Source of the DNA: CAVQBJ01 sp963819075
Lineage (GTDB): Bacteria; Actinomycetota; Thermoleophilia; Solirubrobacterales; Solirubrobacteraceae
Direction of reading: 5' to 3'
Length of the DNA: 64,000 nt
NCBI GenBank assembly: GCA_963819075.1
Contig: CAWFUP010000004.1
Coordinates: forward strand, 434,001 to 498,000
In this document: positions 41,987-50,748 of the stretch, piece after piece
How positions within the stretch are numbered: position 1 is the stretch's first letter
How the letters are laid out: every line of letters begins with the position of its first letter
Program-made: the position numbers and the translations under genes
Notes under the pieces: generated by a model
The model's database searches: none
What the model was told of the DNA's origin: nothing
The model's input: only the letters and a program-made list of their open reading frames with translations

Positions 41987-42805
41987 ATGAGCACCACCCT
42001 TCCCCAGTTGGAGACGGTCGACCTCGCGGTCCAGGAGGGCGTCGGCCGGGTGACGCTCAACCGTCCCGACGCGCTGAACGCCTGGAACCGCCAGCTCGGT
42101 CTGGACCTGCTCGCGGCGCTCGAGCACGTCGCCTCCGATGGCGCGGTGCGCGCGGTCGTCGTCGGCGGCGCCGGGCGCGCCTTCTCCTCCGGCGCGGATC
42201 TGCGCGACATGTCCGGACGCGAGGAGGAGCTGACGCCCTCCGGCCGCCCCGACGTCTACCGCACGCTCACCGAGCGCTACCACCCGATCATCACCGGCAT
42301 CCGCGAGATGAGCAAGCCGGTCGTCGCCGCCGTCCGCGGGCCCGCCGTCGGCATCGGCCTGTCGCTCGCGCTCAGCTGCGATCTGATCGTCGCGGCCCAG
42401 AGCGCCTACTTCCTGCTCGCCTTCGTGAATATCGGCTTCGTGCCCGACGGCGGCTCCTCGCTGTTCGTGCCCAACCGCGTCGGGATGGCGCGCGCGACCG
42501 AGATGGCGATGCTCGGCGAGCGCATCGGAGCCGAGCAGGCGCTCGCCTGGGGGCTCATCAACCGCGTCGTGGCCGACGACGACTTCGACGACGCCGTGCG
42601 GGCGCTGTCAGCGCGCCTCGCCGCCGGACCGACGCGCGCCTATGCCGGCATCAAGCGCCAGCTCAACCACTGGCAGCTCGCGGGCATGGCCGAGCAGCTC
42701 GAGCTCGAGGCGCGCATCCAGCAGGAGATGGCCGAGACCGACGACTTCGTCGAGGGCGTGAGCGCGTTCGCGCAGAAGCGCGAGACCCGCTTCGCCGGCC
42801 ACTGA
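41987..42805 (+). CDS. Enoyl-CoA hydratase/isomerase family protein
   Basis: 272 residues, crotonase fold. The oxyanion loop is in VVVGGAGRAFSSGADLRDM (about 58-76) and the second in RGPAVGIGLSLALSCDLIVA. The expected catalytic Glu positions are only partly kept: GFVPDGGSSLFVPNRVG has Asp at the second site, as in PaaG/isomerase-like members, so isomerase or another crotonase chemistry is possible. ACAGGAGA before ATG 41987 is a good ribosome-binding site. It is transcribed towards the oxidase genes but separated from them by a hairpin and a new -10 box. Confidence 0.9.
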   Translation: MSTTLPQLETVDLAVQEGVGRVTLNRPDALNAWNRQLGLDLLAALEHVASDGAVRAVVVGGAGRAFSSGADLRDMSGREEELTPSGRPDVYRTLTERYHPIITGIREMSKPVVAAVRGPAVGIGLSLALSCDLIVAAQSAYFLLAFVNIGFVPDGGSSLFVPNRVGMARATEMAMLGERIGAEQALAWGLINRVVADDDFDDAVRALSARLAAGPTRAYAGIKRQLNHWQLAGMAEQLELEARIQQEMAETDDFVEGVSAFAQKRETRFAGH

Positions 42806-42831
42806 GCGGCCCCGTCGTGACCGTCCGCTCA
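42803..42831 (+). terminator. Hairpin overlapping the hydratase stop
   Basis: TGAGCGG and CCGCTCA arms with a 15-nt loop; the first arm includes the stop codon. It probably separates the hydratase gene from the oxidase cluster. Confidence 0.4.
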
Positions 42832-42874
42832 CCCGCCCGGCAGGCGCTCGACGCGCGTCCGGCGGGCACCTGAA

Positions 42875-42880
42875 TAGAAT
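42875..42880 (+). promoter_or_regulatory. -10 box of the first oxidase operon
   Basis: TAGAAT, 10 nt before the TTG start of coxB. The predicted transcript starts near 42887, so translation begins almost without a leader. Confidence 0.5.
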
Positions 42881-42890
42881 CTCCGCGGTC

Positions 42891-43838
42891 TTGGCCGCCG
42901 AACGCTCCTCCATCGCCCCGTCGGGCACCCCTGACCGGTCCCGTCGCGGCGGTCGCCGCCTCCGCCGGCTCGGCCTCAGCGCGGTGCTCTCGATGGGCGC
43001 GCTGCTCGCGTTCGCCCCCGGTGCGCTGGCGTTCTTCGGCCCGGAAACGCCAGAGTCGCCGAACGCGAGCGCGACCTCGCAGCTGTACTACTTCACGCTC
43101 GTCATCGCGCTCATCATCTTCGTGGCGGTCGAGGGGGCGCTCGTCTACGCGCTCATCAAGTTCCGCGCGCGCAAGGGCGTCGTGGCGGCGCAGATCCGTG
43201 GCAACACGCGCCTGGAGCTCGGCTGGACGCTCGGCGCCGCGGCCGTCCTCGTCGTGCTCGCCATCGCCACGTTCGTCAAGCTCGCCGCGATCCAGGACCC
43301 GGTCAACTCGCTCCCGTCGGGCGCGCAGCTCGTCGGCCAGAGCGGCCTGCTCGCGAGCGCGACCGAGAAGCTGCCGCCGAACGGCCGGGCGCTGCACATC
43401 ACCGTCACCGGTCAGCAGTACATCTGGCGCTACACCTACCCGGGCGCCTCCAACCCGGACGGCCTCGGCGCGCCGTACTCCTTCGAGACGATGGTCGTGC
43501 CGGTCGGCGTGACGGTCGTGCTCGACATCCAGTCGCTCGACGTCGTGCACTCGTGGTGGATCCCCCAGCTCGGCGGCAAGTTCCAGGCGATCCCCGGATA
43601 CAACAACTATTCGTGGTTCCGAGTCGACAAGCCCGGGACCTATCGCGGGCAGTGCGCCGAGATCTGCGGCCGCGGCCACGCCCGCATGATCGCCCAGGTC
43701 GACGCCGTCACCCCGACCCAGTTCGACGCCTGGATCGCCTACCAGAAGCGGGCCATCGCGGCCGCCAACGCCCAGGCCGCGGCGACGCGCGCCAAGCTCA
43801 GCGCGCTGTCCGGCGCCGCCGCCGTGCAGGTCCCGTAA
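42891..43838 (+). CDS. ctaC: Cytochrome c oxidase subunit II (first copy)
   Basis: 315 residues from TTG 42891. Signal-like helix (about 28-48), then two membrane helices (about 65-90 and 112-132) and the cupredoxin domain with the CuA site. The CuA ligands are His220, Cys255, Glu257 (carbonyl), Cys259, His263 and Met266 in CAEICGRGHARM. It takes electrons from cytochrome c or a cupredoxin and passes them to subunit I. It has no fused cytochrome c domain. No ATG/GTG lies in a sensible place upstream; the next ATG would remove the signal helix. The -10 box supports TTG. ctaD follows 34 nt downstream. Confidence 0.94.
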   Translation: MAAERSSIAPSGTPDRSRRGGRRLRRLGLSAVLSMGALLAFAPGALAFFGPETPESPNASATSQLYYFTLVIALIIFVAVEGALVYALIKFRARKGVVAAQIRGNTRLELGWTLGAAAVLVVLAIATFVKLAAIQDPVNSLPSGAQLVGQSGLLASATEKLPPNGRALHITVTGQQYIWRYTYPGASNPDGLGAPYSFETMVVPVGVTVVLDIQSLDVVHSWWIPQLGGKFQAIPGYNNYSWFRVDKPGTYRGQCAEICGRGHARMIAQVDAVTPTQFDAWIAYQKRAIAAANAQAAATRAKLSALSGAAAVQVP

Positions 43839-43872
43839 CCCCTCGAACGCGACCAGGAGACCGACCCCAGCC

Positions 43873-45576
43873 ATGGCCACGTACGCCGCCCCCGTCCCCC
43901 AGGTAGTCGCCCACCGCGCGCAGCGCGAGGGGACGGGCTGGACGAGCTGGATCACCACGACCGACCATAAGAAGATCGGGATCATGTACATGGTCACGAC
44001 CTTCGCCTTCTTCATCATCGGCGGGGTCGAGGCGCTGATGATCCGCCTGCAGCTGAGCGTGCCGGACAACAACCTGGTCACGCCGCAGGTCTACAACCAG
44101 CTGTTCACGATGCACGGGACGACGATGATCTTCCTGTTCGTCGTGCCCTTCATGGCCGGCCTAGGCAACTACTTCGTGCCGCTCATGATCGGAGCGCGCG
44201 ACATGGCGTTCCCGCGCCTGAACGCGCTGTCGTTCTGGCTGCTGCTCGCCGGAGGCATCGTCTTCTACGCCTCGATCTTCTGGACGCCACCCGAGGCCGG
44301 CTGGAGCAGCTACGTGCCGCTCTCGAGCATCACCTACTCGCCGTCGGGTGGCCAGGACGCATGGATCTTCCTCATCCACCTGACCGGCATCTCCTCGTTC
44401 GTGGGCGCGGTGAACTTCTACGCGACGATCGCCAACATGCGCGCCCCGGGCATGAGCTGGGGGCGGCTGCCGCTGTTCGTGTGGGCGATCCTCACCTACT
44501 CGGTGCTGCTCATCTTCGCGCTGCCGGTCATCGCGGGCGCGGTGACGATGCTGCTCACCGACCGGCACTTCGGCACGCACTTCTTCGACCCGAACAACGG
44601 CGGCTCGGCGCTGTTATGGCAACACCTGTTCTGGTTCTTCGGGCACCCCGAGGTGTACATCATGATCCTGCCCGGGTTCGGCGTCGTCTCGGAGATCCTG
44701 CCGGTCTTCGCGCGCAAGCCGATCTTCGGTTACAAGGCGATCGCCGCGTCGACCGTCGCGATCGCCTTCCTCGGCTTCCTCACCTGGGCGCACCACATGT
44801 TCGCCACGCCGACCCCGGTCGTCGTGCTCATCTTCGTGATGCTGAGCTCGTTCCTGATCGCCGTGCCAACGGGGGTCAAGATCCTCAACTGGATCGCCAC
44901 GCTGTGGCGCGGCTCGATCGAGTTCAAGACGCCGCTCATCTTCTGTGCCGGCTTCATCGCGACGTTCCTCATCGGCGGGATCTCGGGCGTGTTCCTGGCC
45001 ATGTTCCCGGTGGACTGGCAGCTCAACGACACGTACTTCGTCGTCGCGCACATCCACTACGTGCTGATGGGCGGCGCCGTGTTCACGATCTTCGCCGCCA
45101 TCTACTACTGGTTCCCGAAGGTCACCGGGCGTATGCTCAGCGAGAGCCTCGGCAAGTGGTCGTTCTGGTGGATGTTCATCGGCTTCAACCTGACCTTCCT
45201 GATCCAGCATGTCATCGGCCTCGACGGGATGCCGCGGCGCGTGTACGAGTACACGAACACCGGTCATCTCGCGCTCTACAACATGATCTCCACCGTCGGC
45301 TCGTTCGTCCTCGGCGTCGGCATCCTGCTGACGATCATCAACGTCGCCCGCAGTCTGAAGGTCGGCGCGATCGCCGGCCCGGACCCGTGGAAGGCGAATA
45401 CGCTCGAGTGGTTCACCGAGTCGCCGCCGCCGGTGAACAACTTCGACACCGTGCCGCGCGTGCGTTCGGTCGAGCCGATGAAGGACATTCGCCGCGAGAT
45501 CGAGCGGCGGACCTCGGGCGCGCCGGCCCCGAGCCCGGCCACGGTGCCGGCCGGCGCCCGCCAGGTCGGCGTGTGA
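43873..45576 (+). CDS. ctaD: Cytochrome c oxidase subunit I, A1 type
   Basis: 567 residues, 12 helices. Haem and copper ligands are visible: His81 (low-spin haem a, FTMHGTTM), His258 and Tyr262 in GHPEVY (CuB His and the Tyr cross-linked in the family), HH at 307-308 (CuB), and His393/His395 in VVAHIHYVL (haems a3 and a). Glu260 in GHPEVY is the D-channel glutamate, so this is an A1-type oxidase. NYFVPLMIGARDMAFPRLNA is the D-channel entry region. It reduces O2 to water and pumps protons. It is followed by ctaB 16 nt later; the C-terminal tail (about 525-567) is polar. Confidence 0.96.
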   Translation: MATYAAPVPQVVAHRAQREGTGWTSWITTTDHKKIGIMYMVTTFAFFIIGGVEALMIRLQLSVPDNNLVTPQVYNQLFTMHGTTMIFLFVVPFMAGLGNYFVPLMIGARDMAFPRLNALSFWLLLAGGIVFYASIFWTPPEAGWSSYVPLSSITYSPSGGQDAWIFLIHLTGISSFVGAVNFYATIANMRAPGMSWGRLPLFVWAILTYSVLLIFALPVIAGAVTMLLTDRHFGTHFFDPNNGGSALLWQHLFWFFGHPEVYIMILPGFGVVSEILPVFARKPIFGYKAIAASTVAIAFLGFLTWAHHMFATPTPVVVLIFVMLSSFLIAVPTGVKILNWIATLWRGSIEFKTPLIFCAGFIATFLIGGISGVFLAMFPVDWQLNDTYFVVAHIHYVLMGGAVFTIFAAIYYWFPKVTGRMLSESLGKWSFWWMFIGFNLTFLIQHVIGLDGMPRRVYEYTNTGHLALYNMISTVGSFVLGVGILLTIINVARSLKVGAIAGPDPWKANTLEWFTESPPPVNNFDTVPRVRSVEPMKDIRREIERRTSGAPAPSPATVPAGARQVGV

Positions 45577-45592
45577 GGCAGCGGGCGCCCCG

Positions 45593-46522
45593 GTGACCGC
45601 CCAACCGCTGCCTCCGTCCGCGGCCGCCCCGGCGCTGCCCACCCCGCGTGGCGGACTGGCCGCGCGCACGCGCTCGGTCCTCAGCGACTACTTCGAGCTG
45701 ACCAAGCCGAAGGTCCAGACGCTCCTGCTGCTGACGACGATCACGACGATGTACGTCGCCGGCGATCCGTCGCCGGCGTTCGTCGCGCTCATCTGCCTCG
45801 GCGGCTACCTGTCGGCGGGCGGCGCCGGCGCCGTCAACCACTACTGGGACCGCGACATCGACGCGCGCATGAAGCGGACCGCGAACCGCCCGGTCCCGGC
45901 CGGGCGCATCTCGCCCCGCGCCGCACTCATCTTCGGCTTCGTCCTGGCCGCGCTGTCGTTCCTCGAGCTGACGCTCGTGGCCAACGTCCTCGCCGCGTCG
46001 CTCGCGCTTGCGGGCTTCGTCGGCTACGTCGGTGTCTACACGATGTGGCTGAAGCGCCGCACCCCGCAGAACATCGTCATCGGCGGCGCCGCGGGGGCCG
46101 TGCCGCCACTCGTGGCCTGGGCCGCGGTGACCGGCTCGCTCGACCCCGTCGCCCTGTACCTGTTCTTCATCGTCTTCTTCTGGACCCCACCGCACTTCTG
46201 GGCCCTCAGCCTGCTCATGCGCAACGAGTACGCGGCGGTGAAGGTCCCGATGCTGCCGGTCGTGCGCGGCGAGCGCGAGACGCGCAAGCAGATCGTGCTG
46301 TACACGATCCTCCTCTACGCGGTCACGCAGCTGCCGTTCTGTGCGGGGCGCTTCGGCGACTTCTACCTCGTCGTCTCGATGACGCTCGGCGCCCTGTTCA
46401 TCGGCGGAGCAATGCGCCTGTACCGTCGTGCCGACCGCCGCGCGGCCCTCCAGCTCTACCTGTTCTCGCTCGCCTACCTCGCGCTGCTGTTCTGCTCGAT
46501 GGCCGCGGACGCGCATCTGTAG
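45593..46522 (+). CDS. ctaB: Protohaem IX farnesyltransferase (haem O synthase)
   Basis: 309 residues, nine membrane helices, UbiA superfamily. The prenyl-diphosphate site is NHYWDRDIDARMKRTANRPVPAG (about 83-105), and the second Asp motif region is VKVPMLPVVRGERETRKQI. It farnesylates haem b to haem o for the oxidases in this locus; no ctaA (haem A synthase) is visible here. GTG 45593 lies 16 nt after ctaD. Confidence 0.95.
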   Translation: MTAQPLPPSAAAPALPTPRGGLAARTRSVLSDYFELTKPKVQTLLLLTTITTMYVAGDPSPAFVALICLGGYLSAGGAGAVNHYWDRDIDARMKRTANRPVPAGRISPRAALIFGFVLAALSFLELTLVANVLAASLALAGFVGYVGVYTMWLKRRTPQNIVIGGAAGAVPPLVAWAAVTGSLDPVALYLFFIVFFWTPPHFWALSLLMRNEYAAVKVPMLPVVRGERETRKQIVLYTILLYAVTQLPFCAGRFGDFYLVVSMTLGALFIGGAMRLYRRADRRAALQLYLFSLAYLALLFCSMAADAHL

Positions 46523-46552
46523 GGCGGCTCGGCATCACCGAGCCAGGACCGG

Positions 46553-46558
46553 TATTCT
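46553..46558 (+). promoter_or_regulatory. -10 box before the 37-residue gene
   Basis: TATTCT, 9 nt before ATG 46568. It gives the tiny oxidase genes a possible internal promoter with a 2-3 nt leader. Confidence 0.4.
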
Positions 46559-46567
46559 TCGGCGCCC

Positions 46568-46681
46568 ATGATGACCCGCCGACTCGCGCGCAAGAACATC
46601 CGCACGGCGCTGATCGTCAGCGCGCTCTCGATGTTCATGCTCGGCCTCACCTTCATCGTCGCCGCGATCTATATCTCGTGA
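46568..46681 (+). CDS. 37-residue single-span membrane protein of the oxidase locus
   Basis: A tiny gene: basic N-terminus (MMTRRLARKNIRT), one helix (ALIVSALSMFMLGLTFIVAA, residues 14-33), then IYIS. The size and form match the micro-subunits found in haem-copper oxidase complexes of actinobacteria, but I do not recognise a named family. It sits 45 nt behind ctaB, overlaps the next small gene (GTGA) and has its own -10 box, all of which argue that it is real. Confidence 0.68.
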   Translation: MMTRRLARKNIRTALIVSALSMFMLGLTFIVAAIYIS

Positions 46682-46899
46682 GCCCGCTCGATCCAGAGGT
46701 CCCGCCCGTCGGCGAGGAGATCCACCTCCCCGGCCCGAGCCTCATCCCGTTCCTCACGGCCGTCGGGATCACGATGGTCGTCGTCGGACTGACGACGTTC
46801 ATCGTGGTGACCATCGCCGGGATCGTGCTGACGGTCGCCTGCATCGTGCGCTGGATCGCGGACACCCGCCGCGATATCGACGAGCTCCCGCTCGGCTGA
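46678..46899 (+). CDS. Cytochrome c oxidase subunit IV-like small membrane protein
   Basis: 73 residues from GTG 46678, overlapping the stop of the 37-residue gene. A short acidic N-terminus (PLDPEVPPVGEEIHLPGPS) leads to two helices (LIPFLTAVGITMVVVGLTTF, then IVVTIAGIVLTVACIVRWI) and the tail ADTRRDIDELPLG. The LPGPS segment before the first helix and the two-span form resemble actinobacterial cytochrome oxidase subunit 4 proteins. It ends the first oxidase operon, directly before two strong hairpins. Confidence 0.78.
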   Translation: MSPLDPEVPPVGEEIHLPGPSLIPFLTAVGITMVVVGLTTFIVVTIAGIVLTVACIVRWIADTRRDIDELPLG

Positions 46900-47004
46900 G
46901 CCAGGCCGGCGGCGACGTAGCGGGCGCCGGTCGCCGACGGGCGTCCATCGCCAGCGGCGCGCGCGCCGACCGGTGGCCAGCGCGCGCGACCGGCGTGAGC
47001 GGGA

Positions 47005-47029
47005 CGCGCCCGCACATTGCGCGGGCGCG
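47005..47029. terminator. Nine-pair hairpin after the first oxidase operon
   Basis: CGCGCCCGC and GCGGGCGCG, perfect arms with a 7-nt loop, in the gap between the subunit IV-like gene (plus) and the CBS gene (minus). Symmetric, so it may act on both strands. Confidence 0.55.
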
Positions 47030-47048
47030 CCGCTCCACCAGTGGGGTG

Positions 47049-47080
47049 CCGTGCGCGTTCCCTCACCCGCGCACGGTTTT
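47049..47080 (+). terminator. Intrinsic terminator with T-run
   Basis: CCGTGCGCG and CGCGCACGG arms (9 perfect pairs), 10-nt loop, followed directly by TTTT. It is the clearest factor-independent terminator in the window and closes the first oxidase operon. Confidence 0.8.
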
Positions 47081-47119
47081 GATGCTCCACGCGCTCCCCA
47101 GGGCGCGGAGTCCCTCACA

Positions 47120-47533
47120 TCACCCCACTGCTGCGCTTTCCGGCACCGGACAGATCGCTCCGTCCTCGGTCCAGCAGCGCACGATGTCGCGCACCGACAG
47201 GATTCCCGCGATCTCGCCGTGCTCGATGACGACGAGATGGCGGAAGCGACCGCGGACCATCGCCGCTGCGGCCTCCTCGAGTGACCAGTCGGGCGCAGCG
47301 AAGACCAGCCCTGATGTCAGGTGCTCGCTGACCAGCTCGCGATCGGGGTCCTCGCCTGCGCCGATGACGCGCAGGACATCACGCTCGGTGATGATGCCCG
47401 GCCCGTGGCCATCGGGATCGATGACCACGGCGGCACCCACCTGGCGCTCGGACATCAGGCGAGCCGCGTCGCGGACCGTGTGGCCCGGACCGACCGAGAG
47501 AACCATCGAGCTCATTCCCTCTCGAACCTGCAT
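47120..47533 (-). CDS. Two-CBS-domain protein
   Basis: 137 residues. Two CBS motifs are back to back: the first about 8-65 (SVGPGHTVRDAARLMSE, GAAVVIDPDGHGPGIITERD) and the second about 70-127 (WSLEEAAAAMVRGRFRHLVV, EIAGILSVRDIV). The ITERD and SVRDI sites are typical of adenosine-nucleotide or SAM binding. Stand-alone CBS proteins sense energy state. It is encoded between the two oxidase subunit I/II pairs on the opposite strand, which makes a regulatory link to respiration possible but unproved. Start ATG 47533, with AGAAGG upstream. Confidence 0.9.
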   Translation of the reverse strand: MQVREGMSSMVLSVGPGHTVRDAARLMSERQVGAAVVIDPDGHGPGIITERDVLRVIGAGEDPDRELVSEHLTSGLVFAAPDWSLEEAAAAMVRGRFRHLVVIEHGEIAGILSVRDIVRCWTEDGAICPVPESAAVG

Positions 47534-47740
47534 CAAGCGCTGCCTTCTCTGTTCTCGGCGCTGAGGCCCGGTCGGGCCGCACCTCGATTTGCAACGATTG
47601 ACGCAATGTACCCGTTCGCCGTCTCGTCCGTCAAGCGAGTACGCGATGGGGCGGCGGCGGGCGTGCGCCGGACCGGCCGTTGTGGTGTACTTTCGTGGAC
47701 TTTCGGAGGTTGCCCATTGCCATGTATCTGCTGCAACGAT

Positions 47741-47746
47741 TAGGAT
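47741..47746 (+). promoter_or_regulatory. -10 box of the second oxidase operon
   Basis: TAGGAT upstream of the second subunit II gene. ACTTTCG occurs twice just upstream (about 47689 and 47699) in a short direct repeat. Confidence 0.4.
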
Positions 47747-47812
47747 CGGCCTCCCCGATGAGCTCCCCTAGGTCAGAGAGCTGCCGTCAACGTGAGGGAG
47801 CGTTTGCGGCCG

Positions 47813-48640
47813 ATGAGTAGGCGCGCCCTCATACCGACCGTGTGCGCGGCGCTCGTCGCGGCCGCCATCGGGATCTTCCTGGGACTCGGCGTGATCAACT
47901 GGTTTCCGCCCGAGGCGTCGGCGCAAGCCCACAACACCGATCGCCTGTACTACGTCCTCCTCGTCGCCTCGGTGCCGATCTTCGTGCTCGTGACGACGGT
48001 CATCCTGTTCTCGGTGTGGCAGTTCCGCATGCGTCCCGGCCAGGAGCTCCAGGACGGCGCGCCGATCCACGGCAACACCCAACTCGAGTTCATCTGGACG
48101 GTCATCCCGGCGGTCCTCATCCTCGGACTCGTCTCGTACTCCTTCGTCATCCTGCACGACAATGAGCGCAAGCCCGCGGGTCCCGAGCTCCAGGTCGGCG
48201 TCGTGGGGCAGCAGTTCGCCTGGACCTATGCCTACCCGCCCGCCCGCCCGGGCGGCGCCCCGATCACGACGACCGTGCTGTATCTGCCCCAGAACCAGTC
48301 GGTGAAGTTCAACATGGTCTCGCGGGACGTCATCCACGCCTTCTGGATCCCGGCCTTCCGACTGCAGGAGGACGTCGTGCCCGGCATCACCACGCACTAC
48401 CGCGTGACCGCGACCCGGCTCGGCCGCTACCCGATCGTGTGCAACCTGCTCTGCGGCGTCGGGCACTCGCTGATGCGCTCGAGCGTGATCGTGCTGCCCC
48501 GGGCCCAGTTCAACAGCTGGCTCGCCCGCATGCAGGGGACCACGACCCCGGTGTCCGCGCCGGCACCGGCCGGCGCTGGCGCGGCGAGCGCGACCGCCGG
48601 ACACCCCCTGACCACCTTCGTCGCCACCGGAGCCGGATGA
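47813..48640 (+). CDS. Cytochrome c oxidase subunit II (second copy)
   Basis: 275 residues from ATG 47813. N-terminal helix (about 7-28), a second hydrophobic helix (LYYVLLVASVPIFVLVTTVI) and a third (FIWTVIPAVLILGLVSYSFV), then the CuA domain. The CuA ligands are in CNLLCGVGHSLM (Cys, Cys, His, Met), with the first His in SRDVIHAFWIP. The CuA loop differs from the first copy (CAEICGRGHARM): Glu is replaced by Leu. The C-terminus is Ala/Pro-rich. GTG 47792 is an alternative start seven codons upstream. It precedes the A2-type subunit I gene with its own leader. Confidence 0.93.
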   Translation: MSRRALIPTVCAALVAAAIGIFLGLGVINWFPPEASAQAHNTDRLYYVLLVASVPIFVLVTTVILFSVWQFRMRPGQELQDGAPIHGNTQLEFIWTVIPAVLILGLVSYSFVILHDNERKPAGPELQVGVVGQQFAWTYAYPPARPGGAPITTTVLYLPQNQSVKFNMVSRDVIHAFWIPAFRLQEDVVPGITTHYRVTATRLGRYPIVCNLLCGVGHSLMRSSVIVLPRAQFNSWLARMQGTTTPVSAPAPAGAGAASATAGHPLTTFVATGAG

Positions 48641-48698
48641 GCTCGCTCGCACACCGACGTCCCGTGGTCGACCGCGCGACGTCCCCCAACGACGACTG

Positions 48699-48704
48699 TA
48701 GGCT
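48699..48704 (+). promoter_or_regulatory. -10 box, second subunit I gene
   Basis: TAGGCT with a predicted leader of about 66 nt, which holds the GGAGGA ribosome-binding site 7 nt before ATG 48777. Confidence 0.35.
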
Positions 48705-48776
48705 GTGGCGCAGCGGCGACTTGCCGCGGCGCCGTGCGCCGACGGCCGGCCCGATCACGACCCTGGAGGAATGCTG

Positions 48777-50684
48777 ATGGTCGCCAGGCTGCGAGCCCCG
48801 GGCTTCTACCGCGCCACGCTCTTCTTCATCGTCGGCATCGGCTTCTCGATGCTGCTGACCTGGATCGTCCGCGCCGCGAACGGCCACGCGACATACCGGC
48901 ACTACTTCGACGCGAACGCGTGGGTCACACTCGGGCTGCTCGCGGCGCCGCTCTTCTGGCTCGCCGGCTTCGGCGCGTTCGACTACTGGGTGCGCTGGGC
49001 GGTCGGCAAGCCGACGATCCCCGAGGACCACTCGGGCCACGGCGCGCGCAGCTGGAAGGACTACTTCCGCATCAACACCGACCACAAGGTGATCGGCGTC
49101 CAGTACGTCGTGACGTCGTTCTTCTTCCTGCTCGTGGGCGGCATGCTGGCGATGCTCATGCGCGCCGAGCTCGCGCAGCCGGGCGCGAACTTCGTCGACA
49201 CGAACACCTACAACAGCCTCTTCTCGGTCCACGCGTCGATCCTCATCTTCTTCTTCGTGATCCCGGTGTTCGCCGGGCTGGCGAACTTCGTCATTCCGCT
49301 GATGATCGGCGCGCCCGACATGGCCTTCCCGCGGCTGAACGCGCTGTCGTACTGGCTGCTGCCACTTGGCGGCATCATCATGCTCTCCAGCTTCTTCGCG
49401 CCCGGCGGAGCCTTCGCCGACGGCTGGACGGCCTACACGCCGCTCTCCATCGACGCGCCGATCGGGCAGAACTTCTTCTCGATCGGCGTTCAGTTCGCCG
49501 GGTTCTCCTCGATCGCCACGGCGCTCAACTTCCTGGTCACGATCATCACGATGCGCGCGCCGGGGATGAGCTTCTTCCGCATGCCGCTGCTCGTGTGGGC
49601 GAACTTCTCGACGTCGCTGCTCGTCGTGATCGCGACGCCCTTCGTCGCCGCCTCGCAGTTCTTCATCCTGCTCGACCGCGCGCTGCGCTTCAACTTCTTC
49701 AACGTCGCCAAGGGCGGAGACGTGCTCATGTACCAGCACGTCTTCTGGTTCTACTCGCACCCTGCGGTCTACATCATGATGTTGCCCGGCTTCGGCATCG
49801 TCAGCGAGATCATCGCCGTGAAATCACGCAAGCCGATCTTCGGCTACCGCATGATGGCGTTCTCGCTGCTGGCCATCGTCGTCCTCGGCTTCACGGTGTG
49901 GGCGCACCACATGTTCACGTCGGGCATGGCGGCGTGGATCCGGATCCCGATGGCCATCACCACGGTCATCATCGCCGTGCCCACGGGGATCAAGATCTTC
50001 TCCTGGTTGGCCACGCTGTGGAAGGGCGTGCTGCACCTCGACACGCCGATGCTGTTCGCGCTCGGGTTCCTGACGACGTTCACGTGCGGCGGGATCAGCG
50101 GCGTCATGCTCGCCATGATCCCGTTCGACATCCACGTCAGCGCGACGTACTTCATCGTCGCCCACATCCACTACGTGCTGTTCGGCGGCTCGCTGTTCAC
50201 GATCTTCGCCGGCGTCTACTACTGGTTCCCGAAGATGACGGGACGCATGTACGACGAGCGCCTCGGCAGGTGGCACTTCTGGAGCACGTTCGTCTTCTTC
50301 AACCTGACGTTCGCGCCGATGCACATCCTCGGCCTGCAGGGGATGCCGCGGCGCGTGGCCACCTACGCATCCCAGTTCGCCGACCTGAACCTGTTCATCT
50401 CGATCGCCAGCTGGATCCTCGGGCTCTCGACGCTGATCTTCGTCTACAACATGGTCACGAGCTGGCGTGGCGGGCCGCGCGCGGTGGCTAACCCGTGGAG
50501 AGCGCTCACGCTGGAGTGGCAGGTCTCGTCGCCGCCGCCGATCTTCAACTTCGACGCGATTCCCACGGTCGTGGGTGGGCCGTACGAGTACGGCGTTCCC
50601 GGCGCCGTCCACGGAGTCTTCAAGGGAGGCGCCGAGGTGAAGTCCACGCCGGCGGGTAGCGTCGCCCAGCCAACGAGCCAATGA
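48777..50684 (+). CDS. Cytochrome c oxidase subunit I, A2 type
   Basis: 635 residues. The N-terminal 90 residues add two helices (ATLFFIVGIGFSMLLTWIV and VTLGLLAAPLFWLAGFGAF) before the oxidase core, which starts near KDYFRINTDHKVIG. Ligands: His152 (VHASI), His328 in YSHPAVY with Tyr332, HH near 377, and His residues in VAHIHYVLF. The D-channel Glu is absent: YSHPAVY (326-332) has Tyr-Ser in place of it, the A2-type signature known from Rhodothermus caa3 oxidase. It still reduces O2 and probably pumps protons by the A2 route. GGAGGA placed 7 nt before ATG 48777 decides the start over ATG 48771. Confidence 0.95.
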   Translation: MVARLRAPGFYRATLFFIVGIGFSMLLTWIVRAANGHATYRHYFDANAWVTLGLLAAPLFWLAGFGAFDYWVRWAVGKPTIPEDHSGHGARSWKDYFRINTDHKVIGVQYVVTSFFFLLVGGMLAMLMRAELAQPGANFVDTNTYNSLFSVHASILIFFFVIPVFAGLANFVIPLMIGAPDMAFPRLNALSYWLLPLGGIIMLSSFFAPGGAFADGWTAYTPLSIDAPIGQNFFSIGVQFAGFSSIATALNFLVTIITMRAPGMSFFRMPLLVWANFSTSLLVVIATPFVAASQFFILLDRALRFNFFNVAKGGDVLMYQHVFWFYSHPAVYIMMLPGFGIVSEIIAVKSRKPIFGYRMMAFSLLAIVVLGFTVWAHHMFTSGMAAWIRIPMAITTVIIAVPTGIKIFSWLATLWKGVLHLDTPMLFALGFLTTFTCGGISGVMLAMIPFDIHVSATYFIVAHIHYVLFGGSLFTIFAGVYYWFPKMTGRMYDERLGRWHFWSTFVFFNLTFAPMHILGLQGMPRRVATYASQFADLNLFISIASWILGLSTLIFVYNMVTSWRGGPRAVANPWRALTLEWQVSSPPPIFNFDAIPTVVGGPYEYGVPGAVHGVFKGGAEVKSTPAGSVAQPTSQ

Positions 50685-50748
50685 GCGTGCTCACAACGTC
50701 GTTAGGTGTCCGGAGTCAGTCCGCCACCACGGAGGGAGGGAGACATCC

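Noticed and set aside
44614..45669. Minus-strand frame of 351 codons opposite ctaD
   Set aside because: Shadow of a strongly conserved 12-helix oxidase gene; no family resemblance.
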